Shown in pieces: positions 1 to 7,745 of a DNA stretch of 34,940 nucleotides (positions are counted from its first letter, which is position 1; each line of letters begins with the position of its first letter). Made by a program: the position numbers and the translations under genes. The notes beneath the pieces were generated by a model. It was not told the DNA's origin. It did no database searches and worked only from the letters and a program-made list of their open reading frames with translations. Origin of the DNA: Peptococcaceae bacterium BICA1-7. GTDB lineage: Bacteria > Bacillota > Desulfotomaculia > Desulfotomaculales > Desulfocucumaceae. The stretch covers positions 220,277 to 255,216 of the forward strand of contig JUEB01000024.1 of NCBI GenBank assembly GCA_000802095.1, written 5' to 3'.

Positions 1-2
1 GT

Positions 3-1319
3 GAGAATTACCAGGCTATTGAAGAGATGAACCGGTTTATAGCAGACAAAGTAAGAGAAAGCAATAAAAGGCTGCAGGAAGTGTCCGGCCCGGACAGAAT
101 TACTCAGATTCAGGAAATGCTGAGCACCCTGCTGCCCATTATTTTTTCAACAGTGGTGCAATACATGGGGGCCGCCATTATTACGTACAAGCTCATTGAG
201 AGCCTGTCCCAAAAGTGGCTGGGAGACGCGGCCCAGTTGGGAGAGATCAGTAAATCCCCGCCTGGGAATGTGACAACTGAAATGGGGTTGGCGCTGGGTG
301 ATGTGGCCGATGCCATAAGAAATCATCCGGCGGTGATTGAATACCTTAGTAAAGCCGCCGACCATACATTTTTCGAGGACTTAAGGGGAATTCCCGGCGG
401 AGAAGATGTTATGCCGGTTTTATCAGCTTTCTTCGACCGATACGGTATGCGGGGGACGGGGGAGATCGACGTGACCCGGCCCCGCTGGCGTGAGGCTCCG
501 ACCCAGCTGGTCCCAGCCATTCTGAGTCACATTAAAGGGGTGGAGCCCGGGCGGCACCGCCTTGATTTTCTGGCGGGCAGAGAGGCCGCGGATCTTGCCG
601 CCGAAAGGCTGCTGGATCGGCTGAGGAAAACGCCCCGGGGGTCCTTTAAGGCAAGGCGCATGCAGCGCCTGATCAAGGTTCACCGATTATTGATAGGGAT
701 CAGGGAACACCCCAAATACTTTATTGTGCAGAATTTGGATTTGATCAAGAAGGCAATTCTGCAGGAGGCCGACAAGCTGGTTGCTGCCGGAGTTCTGGCG
801 CACCGGGAAGATATTTATTGGTTTTCGCTGCAGGAAATTAAAGAAATAATAAATATCCAGCAGGTAGACCCTGGTACTATCGCCAGTCGAAAAGAAAAAT
901 TCCAATATGATCTAAAGCTCACTCCTCCCCGTGCCTTAACCAGCGAGGGAGAGATCATTACCGCCAAACCGGGAGCCCAGGTGCCGCCAGGCGCGCTGCC
1001 AGGGAGCCCGGTGTCGGCCGGAACGGCTGTGGGCCGCGCCCGAGTGATCCTGAAGCTGGAAGAGGCTAAAATGGATAAGGGGGATATACTGGTGGCGCCG
1101 TACACCGATCCGGGCTGGACGCCGTTATTCTCGCTGGCTGCAGGCCTGGTGACCGAAGTGGGCGGCCTTATGACCCATGGCGCGGTGGTGGCCCGTGAAT
1201 ACGGAATTCCTGCCGTTGTCGCCGTAGACCATGCCACAAAAATATTAAAAGACGGCCAATACATTCGCGTTGACGGCACAAAGGGTTTTATTGAAGTATT
1301 GGGGGACACAATGACATGA
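3..1319 (+). CDS. rph: Rifamycin phosphotransferase, C-terminal part (5' truncated)
   Basis: The reading frame is open back to the first base of the window, so the gene starts upstream and only about 438 C-terminal residues are visible; the full family is about 870. The family uses ATP to phosphorylate rifamycins through a swivelling phospho-histidine domain. The visible part holds the drug-binding helical region (NVTTEMGLALGDVADAIR, then RYGMRGTGEIDVTRPRW) and the C-terminal PEP-utilising mobile domain, with the motif GGLMTHGAVVAREYGIPAVV; the phospho-accepting His codon is at 1176-1178. PEP synthases usually read TCHAA at this site, so TMTHGAV-type wording favours rifamycin phosphotransferase. 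The stop overlaps the next gene's start by 4 bp, so the two are likely translationally coupled. A related PEP-synthase-like phosphotransferase of other specificity cannot be excluded. Confidence 0.82.
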   Translation, partial: ENYQAIEEMNRFIADKVRESNKRLQEVSGPDRITQIQEMLSTLLPIIFSTVVQYMGAAIITYKLIESLSQKWLGDAAQLGEISKSPPGNVTTEMGLALGDVADAIRNHPAVIEYLSKAADHTFFEDLRGIPGGEDVMPVLSAFFDRYGMRGTGEIDVTRPRWREAPTQLVPAILSHIKGVEPGRHRLDFLAGREAADLAAERLLDRLRKTPRGSFKARRMQRLIKVHRLLIGIREHPKYFIVQNLDLIKKAILQEADKLVAAGVLAHREDIYWFSLQEIKEIINIQQVDPGTIASRKEKFQYDLKLTPPRALTSEGEIITAKPGAQVPPGALPGSPVSAGTAVGRARVILKLEEAKMDKGDILVAPYTDPGWTPLFSLAAGLVTEVGGLMTHGAVVAREYGIPAVVAVDHATKILKDGQYIRVDGTKGFIEVLGDTMT

Positions 1320-2932
1320 AAACTTACGCTGTAAAACAAAATGTGCAAACTACCAATCAGATTACAGGACAGCGGAAATGGTGGGCCCTGGCCACCGTCA
1401 TGGTGACCATGTTCTTTTCTTCCATGGACCAGACCATTGTTTCCACAGCAATACCCACCATCATCGGGGACTTGCAGGGGTTTTCCCTGTATGCCTGGTT
1501 ATTCAGCGCATATATGCTGACTTCTGCGGTGACCATTCCCATTTACGGCAAATTGTCCGATGTATACGGGCGGAAGCCCTTTTACATTTTCGGGCTGGTG
1601 ATGTTCGGTATTGGGTCGGCCATTTGCGGCCAGGCCGTCACAATGACTGAACTGGTACTGGCCAGGGGGCTGCAGGGGATCGGGGCCGGCGCCATGATGA
1701 GTATGCCCCGGGCTACGGTAGGGGATATTTTTAACCCCAAGGAGCGGGGCCGCTGGATGGGGGTCATGGGGGCTGTGTTTGGCCTGTCCAGCATTATCGG
1801 CCCCGCCATCGGAGGCTGGATTACAGACACGTTCTCCTGGCGCTGGGTGTTTTATATAAACCTGCCCTTCGCGGCGCTGGCCATTATAGGAGTTGTGCTC
1901 TCTTTACCAAAAGTGCGCGCCGACCATCAGGTGAGGATAGACTGGGCCGGGTCCTCTTTATTGGTTATCGGTCTGATACCAATTCTACTGGGACTCACCT
2001 GGGCCGGAACGAGATATGCCTGGACGTCCCCGGTGGAGCTGGCTTTGTTTGGGGGCGGCGCGGTTATTCTGGTGTTGTTTATCTGGTTTGAGCGCAGGGC
2101 TGCGGACCCTATCATAACACCAACCCTGTTTCAAAACAGGATCTTTTCCACATCGCTGGTTCTGGGGATTCTCGTGTCCATGGCCATGTTTGGCAGCGTT
2201 ATGTTTCTGCCCCTGTTCATACAGGGTGTTATGGGCCTTAATGCCCGGGACAGCGGGCTGCTGATGTCGTCCATGATGCTCAGCTTTATAGCCGGGAGTA
2301 TCTTTTCAGGACAGGTTATGTCAAAAACAGGCAGGTACCGGGTGCTCTCCCATATAAGCGCAGCCTTCATAGTACTGGGCACCACTTTGCTCATGACCAT
2401 GAATATCAACACCGGCTATACTTCCATGATAGTCAACCTGGTGGTGGTAGGGCTGGGGATAGGAGCCCTTATGCCTTTAATTAATATAGCCGTGCAAAAC
2501 GCCTTTCCCTACCGGATGATGGGAACCGTCAACGCTACCCAGCAGTTTGTATCCTCCTTGGGGGGAGTGATTGCCTCCCCCATTTTCGGATCAATATTAA
2601 ATCGCGGGTTCCAGGATCACCTAAACTCCGCCCTGCCGGAAAAAATGAAAGGGCTGACCGGTGGCATAGCCGGGCTTAATCCTCAAAATCTGCTGACCGA
2701 GCAGGCTCAAAGGGCTATCGCCGATCAGTTTGCCCAGTTCGGCGCAGCCGGTCTGGAAATGTATGCTCAGCTGCTGCACGCCGTGAAGGTTTCTCTCACC
2801 GCCGGCATCACAGATTTATTTGAGGTGGGCCTGGTGTTCGCCGTACTCTGTTTCATCGGCACCTTCTTTTTGCCGGAGCGCCCCCTCAAGGGAGATGAAT
2901 ATTACAGCGATACCGGCGGGGAAAATGCCTGA
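1316..2932 (+). CDS. DHA2-family (EmrB/QacA type) MFS drug exporter, 14 TM
   Basis: 538 residues, the usual length for a 14-helix proton-driven multidrug exporter of the inner membrane. MFS motif A (GKLSDVYGRKPF) lies after the second helix. The RGLQGIGAGAMMSMPRATVG stretch and the motif C region (GAVFGLSSIIGPAIGGWITD, then FSWRWVFYINLP) are typical of the EmrB/QacA family. The start codon overlaps the upstream stop as ATGA, coupling it to the rifamycin phosphotransferase gene; together they look like a drug-inactivation plus efflux pair. Substrate cannot be read from sequence. The C-terminal 90 residues include a soluble loop before the last helix, which is common in this family. Confidence 0.9.
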   Translation: MKTYAVKQNVQTTNQITGQRKWWALATVMVTMFFSSMDQTIVSTAIPTIIGDLQGFSLYAWLFSAYMLTSAVTIPIYGKLSDVYGRKPFYIFGLVMFGIGSAICGQAVTMTELVLARGLQGIGAGAMMSMPRATVGDIFNPKERGRWMGVMGAVFGLSSIIGPAIGGWITDTFSWRWVFYINLPFAALAIIGVVLSLPKVRADHQVRIDWAGSSLLVIGLIPILLGLTWAGTRYAWTSPVELALFGGGAVILVLFIWFERRAADPIITPTLFQNRIFSTSLVLGILVSMAMFGSVMFLPLFIQGVMGLNARDSGLLMSSMMLSFIAGSIFSGQVMSKTGRYRVLSHISAAFIVLGTTLLMTMNINTGYTSMIVNLVVVGLGIGALMPLINIAVQNAFPYRMMGTVNATQQFVSSLGGVIASPIFGSILNRGFQDHLNSALPEKMKGLTGGIAGLNPQNLLTEQAQRAIADQFAQFGAAGLEMYAQLLHAVKVSLTAGITDLFEVGLVFAVLCFIGTFFLPERPLKGDEYYSDTGGENA

Positions 2933-2940
2933 CTAAAAAA

Positions 2941-2975
2941 TGTAACCCGCCAAACCATCAGTCAGGCGGGCTACA
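2941..2975 (-). terminator. Hairpin with T-run on the minus strand
   Basis: Inverted repeat TGTAaCCCGCC / GGCGGGcTACA with one mismatch and a 13-nt loop. Read on the minus strand it is followed by TTTTTT (complement of 2935-2940), the layout of an intrinsic terminator for transcription arriving from the acyl-CoA dehydrogenase gene. It also sits 8 bp after the exporter stop but lacks a T-run on the plus strand. Confidence 0.6.
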
Positions 2976-3064
2976 CTCTACTATAGACATATTGATTTTT
3001 TATAACAACAGGAAAGTATAGTTCTCATATGCTGCCAGCTTTCCGTTAAGAGCTTTTCAAATTC

Positions 3065-3088
3065 TGTCTCCTGTCTCCCGTCTCCTGA
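3065..3088. repeat. Short tandem 7-nt repeat
   Basis: Three consecutive copies of a CTGTCTC/CCGTCTC unit followed by CTG. It lies between the exporter and the acyl-CoA dehydrogenase gene, just left of two perfect hairpins. Function unknown. Confidence 0.5.
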
Positions 3089-3118
3089 CCGGAGGTATTA
3101 CCCATAAGCAGTCTTCCC

Positions 3119-3160
3119 GCCGTCTGCAAGACGGCACCGCCGCAATACCGGCGGTTTTTA
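3119..3160 (+). terminator. Paired hairpins, second with T-run: plus-strand terminator
   Basis: Two adjacent hairpins: GCCGTCT-GCA-AGACGGC (3119-3135), then ACCGCC-8 nt-GGCGGT (3136-3155) followed at once by TTTTT. On the plus strand the second is a good intrinsic terminator for the rph/exporter operon, about 200 bp after the exporter stop. Its T-run overlaps the stop codon of the convergent acyl-CoA dehydrogenase gene. Confidence 0.65.
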
Positions 3161-4300
3161 TTTGAGCAGCCTCCTGGCAATGGTCAGTTTTTCAGCCTCT
3201 TTGGCGCCCTCGTATATTTCCAGTATCTTGGCGTCCCGGTAGAACCTCTGGACGTCATACTCATCTATATAACCGTAGCCGCCGTGCAGCTGCAGGGCCT
3301 TGTCGGCAACCCAGACCGCAGTCTCACCGGCATAGTATTTGGCCATGGCGTTCAGGGAGGGGTCGATCTGTCCCCGGTCCACATTCCAGGCGGCCTTATA
3401 GGTTATATTCCGGGCCAGCTCAATCCTGGTGGCCATTTCGGACAGCTGGAACTGCACCGCCTGGTTCACCGCCAGGGGCTTTCCGAAAACATGCCTTTCC
3501 TGCACATATTTAATGGTTTTGTCCAGGGCCCCCTGGGCCAGGCCTACACCTTGAGCGGCCACAAAGGTCCTGGTGCAGTCAAAGAAGTGCATCAGCTGGT
3601 GAAAGCCCTTTCCCTCCACGCCGATCAGGTTTTCTACGGGAACCCTTACGTCTTCGAAAGTCAATTCCGCCGTGTCGGTGGCCCTGATGCCCATTTTGCC
3701 ATGTATTTTGGATTTGGTAAGGCCTTTCCGGTCTGCTTCCACCAATATCATGCTGTGCCTTTGATGTCTTACTTCCGCATTGGGATTTGTCTCGCAAAAA
3801 ACCACCATGAAGTCGCAGATGGTGCCGTTGGTGATAAACATCTTGCTGCCGTTGATCACATATTCATTGCCATCCTTAACGGCCCGGGTTTTGGCGCTGG
3901 CCACATCGGTGCCCGCGTTGGGCTCGGTAAAGGCCCCGGCGCATATGGCCTTGCCGTCCACCAGCAGAGGCAGGTATTTTTTCTTTTGCTCCTCGCTGCC
4001 AAAAAAGAGTATATTTTCGGCTCCAAAGGTGGCGGCCACCACCGACAGCCCCAGCCCCAGGTCCACCCTGGAAAGCTGCTCGGTAATCAGTGCCACGTCA
4101 AAAAAGCCCGCCCCCGGACCGCCGTATTCCTCAGGCACATATACTCCCACCAGTCCCGCCTCGCAGGCCTTTTGCCAGACCTCCCGGGAATACTTTTCCT
4201 CCCTGTCGCACTCCTTGGCAACCGGCTCAAATTCCTTCTGGGCAAATTTGTAGGCCATGCCCTGCAGTATCTTCTGCTCTTCATTCAGTAAAAAGTCCAT
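3158..4300 (-). CDS. Acyl-CoA dehydrogenase
   Basis: 380 residues, the standard length for a soluble FAD-dependent acyl-CoA dehydrogenase, which oxidizes acyl-CoA to trans-2-enoyl-CoA and hands electrons to electron-transfer flavoprotein. Family signatures: AFTEPNAGTDVAS (FAD/substrate site), MFITNGTICDF, QLHGGYGYIDEYDVQRFYRD, and the C-terminal ILEIYEGAKE, in which Glu364 is at the usual catalytic-base position. In most relatives the motif reads IYEGTSE, so the residues after the Glu differ slightly. The ATG at 4300 has a GGGGGA ribosome site just upstream. The gene is monocistronic on the minus strand and is probably primary metabolism rather than part of the polyketide cluster. Chain-length specificity is not readable. 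Confidence 0.93.
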   Translation of the reverse strand: MDFLLNEEQKILQGMAYKFAQKEFEPVAKECDREEKYSREVWQKACEAGLVGVYVPEEYGGPGAGFFDVALITEQLSRVDLGLGLSVVAATFGAENILFFGSEEQKKKYLPLLVDGKAICAGAFTEPNAGTDVASAKTRAVKDGNEYVINGSKMFITNGTICDFMVVFCETNPNAEVRHQRHSMILVEADRKGLTKSKIHGKMGIRATDTAELTFEDVRVPVENLIGVEGKGFHQLMHFFDCTRTFVAAQGVGLAQGALDKTIKYVQERHVFGKPLAVNQAVQFQLSEMATRIELARNITYKAAWNVDRGQIDPSLNAMAKYYAGETAVWVADKALQLHGGYGYIDEYDVQRFYRDAKILEIYEGAKEAEKLTIARRLLK

Positions 4301-4381
4301 GACTATCCCCCCAGTTAACTAATTTTTTGGTCAACATGTGTTTTTGTTTAAAATATTAATAATGTTAATAATCTTTTGTTT

Positions 4382-4410
4382 ATTATAGGATAATTATTCT
4401 AAAACAACAA
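4382..4410 (-). promoter_or_regulatory. Promoter for acyl-CoA dehydrogenase gene
   Basis: On the minus strand TTGTTG (4410-4405), 17-nt spacer, perfect TATAAT (4387-4382), giving an AT-rich leader of about 75 nt before the ATG at 4300. The surrounding 4301-4476 gap shows nothing else convincing. Confidence 0.55.
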
Positions 4411-4476
4411 TACCCTTACACTCAACAATGGGGGCAACAGGAGGATTATCTAACCCGGCAGCCGAAGAGTGAAGCC

Positions 4477-5331
4477 TTATCTCCCAAAAAGAGCCTGTAT
4501 ACTTTTAAAGGAGGCCGCCGCATCTTCATAGCCCTGTTCGTGCAGATCCAACAGCCTGTCCACATCCTTTTCGTAGCGGCCCACTGTTAATTTACGGGTC
4601 GGCCTGATCACCACAGCCTTGCCTTTTTTCTCCAAAGCTTCTATATAATCCATAGCCCTGTTGTAGATAATATGCTTTTTCATTATTGCCCCGACAAGCT
4701 GGGGGTATTGGCGGTATTTTGCTTTATACAGCAGTTTTTCCGGAAAGTTTACCGGTTCCTTTTTGTAGCCGCTGTTGCGGGTTAATACTATTACGTTGAG
4801 AGGACAGCCATCGGACACCGCCCTGTGGATAGGCACAGGGTCTGCTATTCCCCCATCCAGAAGGCTTAAGCCCCTGTAATTGATCATGGGGGATACCAGG
4901 GGCAGTGAGCTGGAGGCCCGCAGAACAGTCAGCCTTCGGTCAAAATCGGTCTTGTCAAAATATACAGGCCTTCCTGTATGGCAGTCGGTGGCTACTATCT
5001 TAAGATTAACCGTGGATTTATAGAAAGTTTCATAATCAAAGGGTACAAGCCGGTTGGGGATTTCATCAAAAATAAAATCCATGCCAAATAGGGAGCCTTT
5101 TATTAAAAAACTTCTCAGGCCGGCAAAGCGCCAGTCTTTTAAAAAGGCGGTATTGACAACCTTGTTGCGCCCCTTTTGACCGGAGACATAAGAGGCAGCG
5201 TTACAGGCCCCGGCTGAAACACCGATAACATAGCCGAATTCAATACCCTTCTCCATAAAAAATTCAAGAGCCCCGGCCGTGTATAGACCCCTCATTCCCC
5301 CGCCCTCAAGGACCAGTCCAACTTTCTGCAC
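4477..5331 (-). CDS. Patatin-like phospholipase/esterase
   Basis: Soluble serine lipase-type acyl hydrolase. It shows the patatin oxyanion loop GGGMRG near the N-terminus, the nucleophile elbow GVSAG (Ser39 counted from the GTG start) and the catalytic Asp in DGGIADPVPI (Asp159), so the Ser-Asp dyad is intact. At 284 residues it resembles the small bacterial YjjU/RssA-like group. Start choice: the frame opens at a TTG at 5346, but that codon overlaps a perfect GGAGG ribosome site; the GTG at 5331 lies 8 nt after it and is preferred. The gene is divergent from the polyketide operon, with no sign of shared function. Its lipid substrate is unknown. Confidence 0.88.
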   Translation of the reverse strand: MQKVGLVLEGGGMRGLYTAGALEFFMEKGIEFGYVIGVSAGACNAASYVSGQKGRNKVVNTAFLKDWRFAGLRSFLIKGSLFGMDFIFDEIPNRLVPFDYETFYKSTVNLKIVATDCHTGRPVYFDKTDFDRRLTVLRASSSLPLVSPMINYRGLSLLDGGIADPVPIHRAVSDGCPLNVIVLTRNSGYKKEPVNFPEKLLYKAKYRQYPQLVGAIMKKHIIYNRAMDYIEALEKKGKAVVIRPTRKLTVGRYEKDVDRLLDLHEQGYEDAAASFKSIQALFGR

Positions 5332-5365
5332 AGTAATTACCTCCAACCGGTATACTCTGATCTAA

Positions 5366-5374
5366 ATTATAACA
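5366..5374 (-). promoter_or_regulatory. Extended -10 promoter for patatin gene
   Basis: Minus strand reads TGTTATAAT: a TATAAT box preceded by the TGn extension. No good -35 hexamer is present, as is common for extended -10 promoters. The predicted start would be about 27 nt upstream of the preferred GTG start. Confidence 0.5.
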
Positions 5375-5400
5375 GTAATTTGGCTGTTGCGGCTTTAGCG

Positions 5401-5460
5401 TTTGCTGCCATCCTGACGGAGGCACTGCCTCATGGCCACTACCCGGCCTTCGCAGGCAAA
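5401..5460. other. Dyad-rich segment, possible structured RNA
   Basis: The outer arms TTTGC.TGC (5401) and GCAGGCAAA (to 5460) can pair with one bulge. Inside are GAGGC-ACT-GCCTC and a GGCC...GGCC pair, so the 60 nt could fold as a three-way junction on either strand. I do not recognise a known riboswitch class. It lies between the patatin promoter and the tandem repeats. Confidence 0.3.
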
Positions 5461-5476
5461 AAGGGGGTTGATGCGA

Positions 5477-5705
5477 TGGTCCGGGGTCATAACCCCGGGC
5501 TTCTTTTGTTCTGTCGACAAAAATAGTCTTTATTTTATTTTCTTTTGGAATTGAATTTTTCCTTTAAATACTGAATAGTAATTCATTAAATGGACCGGGG
5601 TCATAACCCAAGGACTTTTTTATGTTTCGGCAGCAAAAACGGCCATTATTTTTTTTTCTTTTAAGGGTTAAACTTTCCTTTAAAATACTGAATCGTCGTT
5701 CACTT
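5477..5705 (+). repeat. Two tandem diverged 114-bp repeats with terminator-like hairpins
   Basis: Copy 1 (5477-5590) and copy 2 (from 5591) abut head to tail. Both start TGG(T/A)CCGGGGTCATAACCC, run through a T-rich tract and end CTTTAAA(A)TACTGAAT. Copy 1 forms a strong hairpin (CCGGGGT-CATA-ACCCCGG, 5481-5498, extendable by two pairs) followed by TTCTTTTGTT. Copy 2 forms a weaker one (GGGT-CATA-ACCC core) followed by TTTTTT at 5616-5621. Both resemble plus-strand intrinsic terminators in front of the polyketide operon, where a LoaP-modified polymerase might read through, if a promoter exists upstream of them. Alternatively they are a dispersed repeat family of unknown role. Confidence 0.65.
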
Positions 5706-5791
5706 TTTACTTGACTTAACCGGATGCAATTATAAAAAGGAATGATGGTAAACGTTACAGGTATTTGCTGATATATGCTGGTAAAAAATAG

Positions 5792-5820
5792 TTGACAAAT
5801 GTCGGCAGGATATCTAAAGT
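5792..5820 (+). promoter_or_regulatory. Promoter of the polyketide operon
   Basis: Perfect TTGACA (5792-5797), 17-nt spacer, TAAAGT (5815-5820; four of six bases match TATAAT). The start would be near 5827, giving a very AT-rich leader of about 93 nt that contains a small hairpin AACAT-GAT-ATGTT. The first gene's ribosome site GGGG is 7 nt before its ATG. It is the best sigma-A-type promoter seen upstream of the cluster. Confidence 0.6.
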
Positions 5821-5919
5821 TAAATTAAAGAAATTATGTAATAAAATAACATGATATGTTAAAAGTTGTTTATAGTAATTATTTTTGCTTATAAAGAAAG
5901 GTAAAACAGGGGTAAATAT

Positions 5920-6867
5920 ATGGGCAAGCCAGTGGTTTTTATGTTTTCGGGACAGGGTTCCCAATACTACCAAATGGGAAATGAGCTTTATTTGCAGAAT
6001 CCTGTTTTCAGAGAATGGATGAACAGGCTGGACAGAATCGCCCTCTCCATGCTGGGCCAGTCGGTGGTTAACCAGTTATATGGCCAGGAAAAAAGGAAAA
6101 GTGATATATTTGACCGTACTATACACACCCATCCCGCAATTTTTATGGTCCAGTACGCACTGGCCCAGATTCTGCTGGAAAGCGGGATCAGGCCTGATTT
6201 GGTTTTCGGTGTCAGCCTGGGTGAATTTGTTTCGGCAGCTGTCGCCGGTGTTATGGAGGCAGAGAAACTGCTGGAATTAGTGATCAAACAGGCGGTGTTA
6301 TTGGAAGGCTGCTGCCCGGACGGCAGTATGCTGGCGATTATTGATGACTGTGCTGTGTATGGCGAAATACCAGTAATTTATGAGAATAGTGAGCTGGCCT
6401 CGGTAAATTACCCTGGGCACTTTGTTGTTTCCGGTGAGAAAGGCAAAATTAAAAAGATTGAGAGTTTTTTAAGGGAAAAAGGCATTATCCATCAGGAGCT
6501 TCCGGTGTCTTATGGCTTTCATTCATCATTAATAGATCCTGCCGCGGCAAGGTACGCTAATTTTCTTAGACACTATCACTGCACAGATGCCAAGGTGCCT
6601 ATAGTATCAGGTTTATATGGCAATATCATAAACCAGCTGCCTGAACAGTATTTTTGGGATATTGCCAGAATGCCCATGCAGTTACCAAAAGCAGTCAGGG
6701 AATTGGAAGATATGCGGGATTGTTTGTATCTGGATTTGGGTCAGGGCACCCTTACAAATTTTATCAGACGTAATCTGACAGGCGATTCCCATTCAGAGGT
6801 TTACCCCATTATAACTCCCTTTGGCAGCGAGTTGAGATGTCTGGCCAAGGTAAAGTCTTTATTTTAA
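5920..6867 (+). CDS. Acyltransferase-like protein, probable proofreading acyl hydrolase
   Basis: 315-residue free-standing acyltransferase fold: N-terminal FSGQGSQYYQMG, nucleophile elbow GVSLGE (Ser99) and the second catalytic motif YGFHSS (His201). Two differences from malonyl transferases stand out. The usual His of GHSLG is Val, and the Arg that holds the malonyl carboxylate is Gln (IKQAVLLE, Gln124), where the neighbouring protein has KKRGELM. From knowledge of trans-AT systems, loss of that Arg marks the PedC-like acyl hydrolases, which remove stalled acyl chains from carrier proteins. So I infer an editing role rather than extender loading. It is the first gene of the operon, 17 bp before the true malonyl transferase. 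Confidence 0.85.
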   Translation: MGKPVVFMFSGQGSQYYQMGNELYLQNPVFREWMNRLDRIALSMLGQSVVNQLYGQEKRKSDIFDRTIHTHPAIFMVQYALAQILLESGIRPDLVFGVSLGEFVSAAVAGVMEAEKLLELVIKQAVLLEGCCPDGSMLAIIDDCAVYGEIPVIYENSELASVNYPGHFVVSGEKGKIKKIESFLREKGIIHQELPVSYGFHSSLIDPAAARYANFLRHYHCTDAKVPIVSGLYGNIINQLPEQYFWDIARMPMQLPKAVRELEDMRDCLYLDLGQGTLTNFIRRNLTGDSHSEVYPIITPFGSELRCLAKVKSLF

Positions 6868-6884
6868 TTAAGAAGGTGAAAAAA

Positions 6885-7745
6885 ATGGCGGCATTTGTTT
6901 TCCCCGGTCAGGGCTCTCAGCACAAAGGTATGGGTAGCGATCTTTTTGACCAATATGCTGCATTAACGGAGATAGCCGATGACATTCTGGGCTACTCAAT
7001 TAAACAACTGTGCCTGGAGGACCCTGGCAAGCAGCTGGGCGAAACCCGCTATACCCAGCCGGCCCTTTATGTTGTCAACGCACTCAGCTACCTGAAAAAG
7101 CTTAAAGAGTCGGACAACCCCCCCGACTACGTGGCCGGACACAGTTTAGGGGAGTATAATGCACTGCTGGCCGCAGGGGCATTTGACTTCGAGACCGGCT
7201 TATTGCTGGTAAAGAAAAGAGGGGAATTGATGAGCCGGGTTACCGGCGGGGGAATGGCTGCGGTAATAGGCTTAAGCCGGGATAAAGTGGAGAGCGCTCT
7301 ATGGATTAACAGTATAAAAGGCGTGGAGATAGCCAATTTTAATACCCCCAGTCAAATTGTCCTTTCCGGGTCCAGGGATGTGATTAAAAAAATAGGTTTC
7401 CTTTTTGAGAATGAAGGAGCTATCTATGTTGTATTAAATGTCAGCGGAGCTTTTCATTCCAGCTATATGGCTCCCCTGGCCAGAGAATTTGGAGAGTATC
7501 TGGATAATTTCAGCTATGGCGGTATAAGAATCCCGGTAATCTCCAATTACACTGCCAGGCCCTACCGGCAGCAGGAAATAAAAAAGAACTTAACCGAGCA
7601 GATAGCCAGTCCGGTAAAGTGGGCGGAAAGTATAACCTACATCATGAGTCAGGGGCAGACAATATTTGAAGAAGTGGGACCGGGAAATGTATTAACCGGC
7701 CTCATAAAGAAGATACAAAGGGAGGCGGCCTCTGATTATAACTAA
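6885..7745 (+). CDS. Trans-acting malonyl-CoA:ACP acyltransferase
   Basis: 286-residue discrete AT that should load malonyl onto the AT-less modules downstream. It has FPGQGSQ at the N-terminus, GHSLGE with Ser87, the carboxylate-binding Arg112 in KKRGELM, and GAFHSSYM with His191; the Phe before His-Ser is typical of malonyl specificity. Start choice: the frame extends upstream to an ATG at 6837 inside the previous gene, but the ATG at 6885 has AGAAGG 8 nt upstream and begins directly at the conserved MAAFVFPGQG, so it is used. Its FabD-like length and complete active site make it the main extender-loading enzyme of the pathway. Confidence 0.93.
   Translation: MAAFVFPGQGSQHKGMGSDLFDQYAALTEIADDILGYSIKQLCLEDPGKQLGETRYTQPALYVVNALSYLKKLKESDNPPDYVAGHSLGEYNALLAAGAFDFETGLLLVKKRGELMSRVTGGGMAAVIGLSRDKVESALWINSIKGVEIANFNTPSQIVLSGSRDVIKKIGFLFENEGAIYVVLNVSGAFHSSYMAPLAREFGEYLDNFSYGGIRIPVISNYTARPYRQQEIKKNLTEQIASPVKWAESITYIMSQGQTIFEEVGPGNVLTGLIKKIQREAASDYN

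Noticed and set aside
3284-4291. 335-codon plus-strand frame opposite the acyl-CoA dehydrogenase
   Set aside because: Shadow of a GC-biased gene; the minus strand has the complete conserved enzyme.
5401-5460. Cobalamin riboswitch, suggested by GTCAGGAT on the minus strand and a B12 enzyme nearby
   Set aside because: The B12-box match is partial, the other core elements are missing, and the orientation is wrong for the polyketide operon.
5711-5736. Second promoter TTGACT ... TATAAA upstream of the operon
   Set aside because: The spacer is only 14 nt, too short for a normal sigma-A promoter.
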